From Alphaproteobacteria bacterium (lineage in GTDB: Bacteria; Pseudomonadota; Alphaproteobacteria; Micavibrionales; Micavibrionaceae): DNA of 9,584 nucleotides. Shown here one piece after another: positions 1-5,935 of the stretch. Position numbers and translations under genes: made by a program. Each line of letters opens with the position of its first letter. Positions within the stretch are counted from its first letter, which is position 1. A model generated the notes under the pieces. That model worked only from the letters and a program-made list of their open reading frames with translations. It was not told the DNA's origin and made no database searches. The stretch is from NCBI GenBank assembly GCA_023301785.1, contig JALZUF010000125.1, positions 1-9,584 on the forward strand. The letters are read 5' to 3'.

Positions 1-1
1 A

Positions 2-166
2 TTAAATTTAAAAATCGGATTAAATGTTAAGTATTTAAAAGATGTTTTATCAAGCTTAGATAGCAATAACACAATGATTTATTTTAGAGATGATGAAACG
101 CCAATTATTGTAAAGGCTGATAATAACGATGCTTATAAAGCTGTTATTATGCCATTAAGAGTTTAA
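2..166 (+). CDS. dnaN: DNA polymerase III beta subunit (sliding clamp) DnaN-like, C-terminal end, partial
   Basis: Only the last 54 codons are in the window; the start lies beyond the left edge. The translation contains GLNVKYLKDVLSSLD and ends in VIMPLRV. These match two hallmarks of the third domain of bacterial beta clamps: the F/L-N-x-x-Y-L-x-D-x-L helix and the closing M-P-M/L-R-L/V strand. The clamp forms a ring around DNA and tethers the replicative polymerase. The gene is on the plus strand and converges on the tail genes, with only 42 bases between the two stop codons. This separates a probable replication block from the late block. Its A+T-rich codon use looks like its neighbours. 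Family assignment is fairly firm despite the short fragment. Whether it is a phage gene or a host gene flanking a prophage cannot be decided here. Confidence 0.8.
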   Translation, partial: LNLKIGLNVKYLKDVLSSLDSNNTMIYFRDDETPIIVKADNNDAYKAVIMPLRV

Positions 167-208
167 TGAGCCGTGCGGGTATGCGGTAGCAAAGCAAGCC
201 AGACAAAT
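167..208. other. Convergent intergenic junction, no clear terminator
   Basis: These 42 bases separate the stop codons of the clamp gene and the 985-aa tail gene. The stretch from about 169 to 202 is clearly richer in G+C than its surroundings. I searched for a hairpin with a U-tract in both directions and found only three-base-pair stems, so no intrinsic terminator can be supported. A seven-codon frame (MSRAGMR) overlaps the clamp stop as TAATG, but it is too short to call a gene. Confidence 0.4.
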
Positions 209-3166
209 TTAACCAGTCGCATCAAGAGCGTCTAATTCTGCACGTATTGCCGCCGCATTCGCATTGTCTGCAACGCCGCTATATAATCTTCCGCCATATT
301 GACGACCACCATCGTTTATATCAGATCCGCCATTAGACCTTGCGCCAATTGTAAGTAATTGGGACGGTTCGCCTATTGCCGTATGTGTACTAACATTACC
401 TGTATCGCTCACTGTGTCGCTATTGAGCCAGAACGTTACAGCCAGTGTTGACGGATCATAAGAAATAATCAAGACGTTTCTGGTTAATGCAGTCACACCC
501 AATGATGCTTGATAGAAATTATTACTTGAGCCATCACCACTGAATAAAGTGACCGCGCCAGAACTTGACACTTGAATGTCAAAGCCAAAAGCGGACGACG
601 ATGTTCTATTAGACGCTAACATCTGGTTACTTGCCGTATCGCCTAAGTTAAAATCAAAAGCCATTGTCCAAGCTTCACCGCCTGTTGTTTTCATCATATC
701 TTTGACGAACTGTGTATTCGCCCCGATCTGGATTAAACCATCACCATCGTATTCAAAGTAATCAGGGTTACCATCAACAAAGCTCATACCGCCATTCAAT
801 GTGAAGTCATAGGCAGTTTGTGCCGCCCCATCATCAGGAGAGGCTATTGTATTAGAAACTGTTGTTCCTGTACCGCCATAACTGCTTGCATCACGCGCAT
901 CAATACTAAATATCTCTGGCATGATTGAAGATGGTGGTGCGGCGGCTATAACTGCGCTTGTCCCTGCGCTTTCTGCCGTTGCCAAACCTTCACTATTTGT
1001 TGCGGTGACTTCAACGGTTATCACCCCGCCTATTTCTGTATCTGTGAGCAGGTAAGTTGTAGATGTTGCTCCTGAAATATCTACACCGTCATCTTGCCAT
1101 TGATATGTATATGTAGGAGTTGGGTTTCCTGTCCATGTTCCACTTGTTGCCGATAACGTTTCACCTGATTGAGCCGTTCCTGATATTGTTGGGATAGCTG
1201 TATTGACAGGTGATGAAAGTGATGGCGGTGTTCCAACTACAGGAACAACAACCGCAATATCATTATCGTTGCCTAGTGTAATTCTTGTGATTTGGTAATT
1301 TATCAAATCTAAAATATCAATATCATCGTTTGATGCACCAATACAGAATCCATACAACCTACCGTATAAGGTAACATGAGCGGCGGCACTATTCATCACC
1401 GTACCAACGGCGGCTTCAATAGCGGCGGGTGTTGCGCCCTTAGACGTGCCTGTGTCTATTGTATCTAGCAATATCGTATTAACGTAAATCTTAATTATAA
1501 CGTTTGTTTCAGCAGGGTTATTGTAATCAACCTCAAAAGTTAAAACCTGTTTACCTTGACCTAAAGCAAGATACTCATTCGCGGTAACTTGTAAATTGCT
1601 TGTGTTCCCGTATCCAATTTCAATTAATGTTTGATTGTCCATGCGCGGGAATACTTGGAACTCACCTATTGATGTAAATGTAATAACCTCACCTGCTGGA
1701 ATTGAGGCAGTGGAAACACCAACGCTATCAAGAGCGTCTTGTTCACTTTTATGTAGCCTTGCGAATACAGATGAATCTGGGTCTTCTGTAACCCATACAA
1801 CACCATCTTCAATAGCCAACCCAGTATCGGTTCTAACAGGTCTTGTGCTTTCAGGGGAATAAACGAAATTCATAGCAATAACGCCATCTATTTCACCATC
1901 AACCCATTCTTGAATAGCACGTCCTGATCGCCCTATTCTGCCGTTTAAATTGAAGTCACGTTCATCAAGCAATTTCTTTTGATTAGGTGGAACGTTGAGC
2001 ATTTGAGGGGTTATAGCGTTATTAGACGCACCACCGACTTCAAGTATCTCTGCAAAGAACGATTGTCTGTTTAAGTCAGGAACAGTGTCAGGTGCGTATA
2101 TTGTAAACGTTCCTGTACCATCCCCATTTAAACTAACTGGATTTGTTGGTGTATCTGCATCACTCTCAAGAGCGTGCAGTTGAAGTGTATTACTATCAGG
2201 CTCGGAGACATAATAATCTGTATCTTCGGATAACGCACTATCCAGTGTGCCAGCATGATTAATAATCCTTACGCGATCAGACTTACCAAGCCCATTAAAT
2301 CTATGTGACGTGGCGGTAATTTCATTATCTACACTATCGATGTCTGTGGCTTGGTCTATGAAATGCTTAATATTACCGTTAACCGCATAATCATTAACAT
2401 CAACAAGAAAGCTGGTGACTAAGAACCTTTTATTTGCCATTTCAGACTTAAAGGTTAGGCGCGACGTTCCGTTAATAACGTCCAAGTCCATAATACGACC
2501 ATGCAAATCATAAGAACCGTCATCTTCTGGGTCACGCATGAGATTAAACGATCTATGGGAAACGTCAGATTGTGCATCGGTTTCTAAAGGAAACATTGTA
2601 TGCCTGTCATCTTCATCCTTACATTTAGCAACATAGTTTGAACGATCAGACCCCGAAACAAGGTTGCGCATTTCAATAAGTAACTCTTCTGATGTAACGG
2701 TGTGCGTTCCTGTTCCTTGACTTGTAAAATTAACCTCATTTTCACGTTGCACAAAGTTCTGTGCTGGCATCGGGTTTTCACTCTCAAGAGCGTGTGTTAG
2801 CGTTAACATATCCGCCGCCGTAGCAACTTTGTAAGCTTTATACTTAGTGCCTGTTGTGGGACTTAAATAAACCTTATCACCAATTACTAAAGGATCAGGT
2901 AACGTACCAGTTGTTGCACTAACCTCAATTAACGTACCTTTGGCAGAAGCGTTTGATGTATGAGCCAAGAACTTCATATCAACACCAAAATCAATCTCAT
3001 TTGTTGCGGTATCAACATTGGCGGACGTAAATGTTTCGTTAACCGTTTCCGTTATGTTTGATGGATTGTTCATCATAACATCAAAAAACACATAATCAGG
3101 GAGTGTTAGCGGAACTCCCACTGAAACTGAACTGCTTTTCAATAACATTAGTAATTGTGATGGCAT
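209..3166 (-). CDS. Large multidomain phage tail / receptor-binding protein with Ig-like and lectin-like domains
   Basis: A 985-aa protein with no signal peptide or membrane segment. Visible parts, by residue: a short N-terminal peptide (1-11) almost identical to that of the 569-aa neighbour. Next are two divergent copies of a beta-rich unit (about 51-158 and 278-357), each with a YLS/YYVS strand, a HALES motif and a GTGTxT end. A central unassigned region (about 370-640) may hold another jelly-roll-like fold. A bacterial Ig-like domain follows (about 655-742: GTAQSGETL, TWTGNP, YQWQDDGVDISGAT, ATNSEGLA). The C-terminus (about 750-985) looks like a concanavalin A/LamG-type fold, with an LLTIGAR strand. 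Such composition is usual in phage proteins that bind surface glycans; the binding role is inference. The start has AGGT nine bases upstream and follows the small paralogue gene after four bases, as in the other module. The C-terminal end abuts the convergent junction. Confidence 0.75.
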   Translation of the reverse strand: MPSQLLMLLKSSSVSVGVPLTLPDYVFFDVMMNNPSNITETVNETFTSANVDTATNEIDFGVDMKFLAHTSNASAKGTLIEVSATTGTLPDPLVIGDKVYLSPTTGTKYKAYKVATAADMLTLTHALESENPMPAQNFVQRENEVNFTSQGTGTHTVTSEELLIEMRNLVSGSDRSNYVAKCKDEDDRHTMFPLETDAQSDVSHRSFNLMRDPEDDGSYDLHGRIMDLDVINGTSRLTFKSEMANKRFLVTSFLVDVNDYAVNGNIKHFIDQATDIDSVDNEITATSHRFNGLGKSDRVRIINHAGTLDSALSEDTDYYVSEPDSNTLQLHALESDADTPTNPVSLNGDGTGTFTIYAPDTVPDLNRQSFFAEILEVGGASNNAITPQMLNVPPNQKKLLDERDFNLNGRIGRSGRAIQEWVDGEIDGVIAMNFVYSPESTRPVRTDTGLAIEDGVVWVTEDPDSSVFARLHKSEQDALDSVGVSTASIPAGEVITFTSIGEFQVFPRMDNQTLIEIGYGNTSNLQVTANEYLALGQGKQVLTFEVDYNNPAETNVIIKIYVNTILLDTIDTGTSKGATPAAIEAAVGTVMNSAAAHVTLYGRLYGFCIGASNDDIDILDLINYQITRITLGNDNDIAVVVPVVGTPPSLSSPVNTAIPTISGTAQSGETLSATSGTWTGNPTPTYTYQWQDDGVDISGATSTTYLLTDTEIGGVITVEVTATNSEGLATAESAGTSAVIAAAPPSSIMPEIFSIDARDASSYGGTGTTVSNTIASPDDGAAQTAYDFTLNGGMSFVDGNPDYFEYDGDGLIQIGANTQFVKDMMKTTGGEAWTMAFDFNLGDTASNQMLASNRTSSSAFGFDIQVSSSGAVTLFSGDGSSNNFYQASLGVTALTRNVLIISYDPSTLAVTFWLNSDTVSDTGNVSTHTAIGEPSQLLTIGARSNGGSDINDGGRQYGGRLYSGVADNANAAAIRAELDALDATG

Positions 3167-3280
3167 ATTTTTAAACCTGTCTTAATGCTAATTTAATCTC
3201 TCTGATACCGCATTCGGCAGTTCCAGCAACTATTTTAATATATTGCCCTTGCGCAACAGCCTTACTCAAAGTAGAACCTA
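3135..3280. repeat. Module repeat copy 2 (diverged duplicate of 5031-5215)
   Basis: Bases 3135-3240 align without gaps to 5031-5136, with 86 of 106 identical by hand count. Bases 3241-3280 align to 5176-5215 with 35 of 40 identical. Similarity resumes between 3282 and about 3308 and 5361 onward. The repeat spans the start of the large tail gene and the end of the small accessory gene. The shared block ACAGGTTTAA on the minus strand supplies both the last codons of the small gene and the AGGT ribosome binding site of the large one. Confidence 0.85.
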
Positions 3281-3326
3281 TATCAATAGTTATTTTTTCA
3301 AAATCAATCTTGCCTACTGCGTTCAT
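3171..3326 (-). CDS. 51-aa internally deleted paralogue of the 116-aa accessory protein (mini-gene or relic)
   Basis: An intact 51-codon frame, from MNAVGKIDFEK to IKLALRQV. It aligns with the 116-aa protein encoded at 5417-5067 but lacks two internal blocks: a net 48 residues between TI(D/N) and GSTLSK, and 13 residues between YIK and IVAGTAE. Both losses keep the frame. The last part is nearly the same (VAGTAExGxREIKLALRQV). It lies between the two large tail genes in the position the full-length paralogue occupies in the other module, and its stop is four bases from the next start, as there. Against function: no convincing ribosome binding site precedes the ATG, and the codon aligned with the paralogue's start reads AGT. 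The frame is also open upstream into the 569-aa gene, in the -1 frame. I cannot tell a shortened working protein from a relic that has not yet lost its frame. Confidence 0.6.
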   Translation of the reverse strand: MNAVGKIDFEKITIDIGSTLSKAVAQGQYIKIVAGTAECGIREIKLALRQV

Positions 3327-3352
3327 ATTTGCGTCACTAAGTGCGTTAATTA

Positions 3353-5062
3353 CTAAACTAAAGAAAACCTGCTTTGCATTTGAGATAATACATTGCTTTT
3401 TTCTTGAGTTGTTAGAATATCAGACGTTCTAAACGCCATATATAGATTTTGTTCAAGCGCATCAGTTTGACCGCCCCTTGCACCAAATGAAACATAATCC
3501 CAGTTGTTAAAATCGTCACGTGGGTTAATGGTGAAATCTGGCGTGGTTACTTGATCCCAATATACATTCAATTCATCATCACCTGTAAACTCGAACAATA
3601 CAAAGTATTTTGTGTCAGGCGCCAAAACATCAGATATGGCTTCACTTCCACTTGCTTCATTAAGTGACCAATACATCACATCATCGCCAGCTACAACCGC
3701 CCTTGCTTGATTGTCCGTTGCTGTACCATTAGAAAAAGCAAATAAATTATCGGCTGTCATAGCCGTTGGCACTTCAAAAACAACTCCGATAGTTTGAACA
3801 GAGCTTTTCTCTCCTGATGCCCCCATGACTAATTGAGAAGCAGGTGCAAATTCTAAATGGTCTGTGTCAAAAGTCGGATCTGTCGAACCTACAGAAGCGC
3901 ACTCTACATCCACCCCTTTGAGCGAAGCAATAGCAGACACCAAAGCTCCCGAACTGTAAGTTTTAACAGAACCTCTTGAATCAATATATCCTGTTACGTT
4001 GTCCAAGGCTTGAATTGGATCGTCATTTGTTGCTGTGATTATGTTTGATTGAATTGGTAGTGTTCTTGTTGAATTATCTCTCATAACATCAGGAACAGCC
4101 GCTAAGCCTCCATCTTTGCCAAAAGGAACATAAACCTTAACAGCCGAGCCATTAACAGGGGCTACACTATGAGGGAATGTTAATTTAGCTGTTGTTGCGT
4201 CTACCCTTGCAAGAGTTGTTGCACCCATAGCTGTACCATCATCAGTTGCATCCATACCACCATTACCACTTGAGGGAGCTGTAATATCCGTTCCTTTAAC
4301 ATGGCTCAATGTTAGTGTAATTTCATCAACCACCAATGAAGCACTTGTTACTTTTGCCCCCAAAGCTTGATCTGTTGTATTGCCTAAATAATAGGCGATT
4401 TGAGTGGCTTCACGTTCGCCCTTTTCTTCATCGCCTGATTGAACTAGGTGCTTATTGTCAGCGCGTTCTAAATCGTATGTGTCAACACCACGTTTAATGT
4501 CAGCGTTGTTTGTTATCGCATTGTAAACACCTTCACGGACTATATTACACCCTGCGTCACTTCCACCAGCATCACGACCTAAAGTGTTAAGCATGACAAA
4601 ACTAGCGTTATTGTCTTTCATGGTTGCTGTTATGAAGTCATAGCCATCTTCAACGATTGAAGCATCTATCCCTTCACCAACAATATAAGTGTTGTCGTTA
4701 ATACCTAATGAGAGCGTGTAACAATTAGGCTCATTTGTATCATTAATAATCTTAGTTGTAAGCTGGTTAGCTACGACATAAGCCCCATCATCATTAACCC
4801 ATGCTTTGTTTACACCTGCGCCATTTGTTACTGCCGTACTCTTAAAGATATAAGAGCCACTTTCCGCCGCATCGTAAAAGTCTACAGTACCAGCAAAATA
4901 ACCAGCCGCTTCCGTTTCAAATGCCGTTTCACCTGCGCCTGTGAATTGAGTGAATAGCCTATCTTCTGTGCTATCCCCTGCACCACCAACGAGTAAATCG
5001 CTAGTGGCATTAACTGTGGCAGTTAAGCTTCTTTTCAACAACATTAATAATGGCGAACTCAT
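3353..5062 (-). CDS. Tail-associated SGNH-type esterase with lectin-like C-terminal domain
   Basis: A 569-aa protein. An SGNH hydrolase-like domain covers about residues 22-228. The nucleophile block is GAGDS (S31), a second block may lie near ESGS (67-70), block III is LGINDN (G120, N122, D123), and block V is DNKHL (D202, H205). SGNH enzymes are mostly carbohydrate or lipid esterases, and phages use them to deacetylate surface glycans. The exact substrate here is unknown. A beta-rich linker (about 235-345) follows. A concanavalin A/LamG-like domain (about 350-569) closes the protein; its opening YIDSRG...LVSAIAS and its SFGARG strand resemble those in the 985-aa protein. The first ten residues, MSSPLLMLLK, also match that protein. 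The start has AGGT upstream and is four bases after the 116-aa gene stop. The esterase call rests on short motifs; the tail role rests on context. Confidence 0.65.
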   Translation of the reverse strand: MSSPLLMLLKRSLTATVNATSDLLVGGAGDSTEDRLFTQFTGAGETAFETEAAGYFAGTVDFYDAAESGSYIFKSTAVTNGAGVNKAWVNDDGAYVVANQLTTKIINDTNEPNCYTLSLGINDNTYIVGEGIDASIVEDGYDFITATMKDNNASFVMLNTLGRDAGGSDAGCNIVREGVYNAITNNADIKRGVDTYDLERADNKHLVQSGDEEKGEREATQIAYYLGNTTDQALGAKVTSASLVVDEITLTLSHVKGTDITAPSSGNGGMDATDDGTAMGATTLARVDATTAKLTFPHSVAPVNGSAVKVYVPFGKDGGLAAVPDVMRDNSTRTLPIQSNIITATNDDPIQALDNVTGYIDSRGSVKTYSSGALVSAIASLKGVDVECASVGSTDPTFDTDHLEFAPASQLVMGASGEKSSVQTIGVVFEVPTAMTADNLFAFSNGTATDNQARAVVAGDDVMYWSLNEASGSEAISDVLAPDTKYFVLFEFTGDDELNVYWDQVTTPDFTINPRDDFNNWDYVSFGARGGQTDALEQNLYMAFRTSDILTTQEKSNVLSQMQSRFSLV

Positions 5063-5215
5063 ATAATTAAACCTGTCTAAGGGCTAATTTAATCTCTCTA
5101 TCACCACCCTCGGCAGTTCCAGCAACTAACTTAATAAATTGAACGCCAGCAAAATCCGAAGGGTCTAATTTAATATATTGCCCTTGAGCCACCACCTTAC
5201 TTAAAGTAGAACCTA
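5031..5215. repeat. Module repeat copy 1 (source-like, full-length version)
   Basis: This copy covers the 5' end of the 569-aa gene and the 3' half of the 116-aa gene. It is the longer version. The segment 5137-5175 (39 bases) has no counterpart in copy 2 and is bounded here by two TTAATA direct repeats (5131-5136 and 5170-5175). About 145 further bases, from 5216 to about 5360, are also missing from copy 2. Confidence 0.85.
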
Positions 5216-5417
5216 GACCATCTGCGATAGGAATATAAGTGCCGCCACTCTCATCACTTACTTGAAATGTAATAGCAACACTTGTTAAGGCACTTGGTAA
5301 ATACAGGCCGCATAAAGTCATACCGCGCATATCAACGTTAGTGCTTTCAGTTTCACCACTATTAATAGTTACAGTTTCAAAATCAATTTTATCAATTGTG
5401 CTATCTTTATCAGCCAT
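5067..5417 (-). CDS. Small phage structural/accessory protein, unknown function
   Basis: A 116-aa acidic, beta-rich protein without membrane segment or signal peptide. It opens with MADKDSTIDKIDFETVTI and ends LALRQV. I recognise no catalytic motif. The pattern 'T-V-T-I-N-S-G-E-T ... FQVSDESGGTYIPI ... YIKLDPSDF' recalls small phage proteins encoded beside tail genes, but I cannot name a family. It is the first gene of the pair with the 569-aa esterase-like protein, four bases upstream of it. A shortened paralogue sits in the same place before the 985-aa protein, so it probably works with, or is a fixed companion of, these large proteins (inference: chaperone or adaptor). A good -35/-10 pair lies just upstream, and AAGGGA precedes the ATG with wide spacing of about 11 bases. 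Confidence 0.6.
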   Translation of the reverse strand: MADKDSTIDKIDFETVTINSGETESTNVDMRGMTLCGLYLPSALTSVAITFQVSDESGGTYIPIADGLGSTLSKVVAQGQYIKLDPSDFAGVQFIKLVAGTAEGGDREIKLALRQV

Positions 5418-5452
5418 TTTTAATATGTTCCCTTGTGTTTCAATTGTTTTTT

Positions 5453-5481
5453 ATTATATGATTTTATTATTTATTAATCAA
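5453..5481 (-). promoter_or_regulatory. Candidate sigma70 promoter for the receptor-binding modules
   Basis: On the minus strand TTGATT (5481-5476) is followed after exactly 17 bases by a perfect TATAAT (5458-5453). Transcription would start near 5446, giving a leader of about 28 bases before the ATG at 5417. The -35 box lies in the last codons of the Rz1 gene and the -10 box in the only sizeable gap of the minus-strand gene run. The region is very A+T-rich, so a chance match is possible. Confidence 0.4.
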
Positions 5482-5715
5482 AGAAGCGTTAGGGTTAACC
5501 CTTGCTAATGCTTCTTTACACGAAGCCCATGCGCTATAACCTTTGGCGTATAATTCAGCCCTATCTTCGAATGTTTTGGGTTTTCCAATTTCGGAAGCAG
5601 GCCAATCACCACAGTTATACAATGTCTTTGATTTAGTCGCTTCGTGACTGGCGCAACCGCTCAATATCATCAATGGCATTATCAAGAATAGACACATCAT
5701 CTTTTTTAGGCGCAT
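5467..5715 (-). CDS. Rz1: Rz1-like outer-membrane spanin lipoprotein
   Basis: An 82-aa lipoprotein. A basic start (MRLKK) and hydrophobic stretch (7-18) lead to the lipobox L18-S19-G20-C21. Cleavage and lipidation at C21 would leave a 62-residue mature protein, and Ala at +2 fits outer-membrane sorting. As o-spanin it would pair with Rz across the periplasm and fuse the two membranes in the last step of lysis. Its first 83 bases overlap the end of the Rz gene in another frame, which is the classic nested Rz/Rz1 arrangement. The start is well set by AAAAGGA six bases before the ATG. Unusually for Rz1, the mature part is not proline-rich (three prolines) and carries two further cysteines (C35, C66). 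Function is assigned from lipobox and gene order, not from sequence identity. Confidence 0.75.
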   Translation of the reverse strand: MRLKKMMCLFLIMPLMILSGCASHEATKSKTLYNCGDWPASEIGKPKTFEDRAELYAKGYSAWASCKEALARVNPNASLINK

Positions 5716-5935
5716 TTTGTATCCTTTTAATTATTGTTTCTTCGTTGCCTTTGATTTTAGCTTCACCAATGGCTTTATCGTCTAGCTTTTCAATAGTATC
5801 ATTAGAAGCCTGTATTTCGCTTGTAAGGCGTTTGTTTTCATCTAATGTTGACTTGTAATGCCAACTAAGAAACAACGCTAAAGCGATTACTAAGCCTATT
5901 CCTACAAGCTTCCAGTTTTTAATTAAAAATATCAT
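5633..5935 (-). CDS. Rz: Rz-like inner-membrane spanin
   Basis: A 100-aa protein with one N-terminal transmembrane segment (about 8-24, GIGLVIALALFLSW), short cytoplasmic end, and a charged, coiled-coil-prone periplasmic part (about 28-98, LDENKRLTSEIQ...TIEKLDDK...IDDIERLRQ). This is the build of an i-spanin that bridges to Rz1. The frame could begin eight codons earlier at 5959, but I chose 5935. There the ATG overlaps the lysozyme stop as TAATG, as at two other junctions of this operon, and GGCGG stands just before it. The gene follows the endolysin and contains the start of Rz1, which is the usual order of lysis cassettes in phages of Gram-negative hosts. Sequence similarity to known Rz proteins is not obvious; topology and position carry the call. 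Confidence 0.75.
   Translation of the reverse strand: MIFLIKNWKLVGIGLVIALALFLSWHYKSTLDENKRLTSEIQASNDTIEKLDDKAIGEAKIKGNEETIIKRIQNAPKKDDVSILDNAIDDIERLRQSRSD
5722..5728 (-). promoter_or_regulatory. Ribosome binding site of Rz1, inside the Rz coding region
   Basis: AAAAGGA stands six bases before the Rz1 ATG at 5715. It is one of the best Shine-Dalgarno matches in the window and lies inside the Rz reading frame, so Rz1 can be translated independently of Rz. Confidence 0.6.

Noticed and set aside
167..208. Bidirectional terminator between the convergent genes
   Set aside because: Only three-base-pair stems and no U-tract in either direction.
576..761. Plus-strand open frame of 61 codons
   Set aside because: Antisense to the large tail gene, no ribosome binding site, no protein-like composition; a shadow.
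2584..2787. Minus-strand 67-codon frame within the 985-aa gene
   Set aside because: Out-of-frame shadow of a long well-supported gene.
3385..3396. Run of six A (GAAAAAAGC) near the end of the 569-aa gene as a slippery site for a -1 shift into the mini-gene
   Set aside because: In the zero frame it reads GAA AAA AGC, which does not give an X XXY YYZ heptamer; no following stem was seen.
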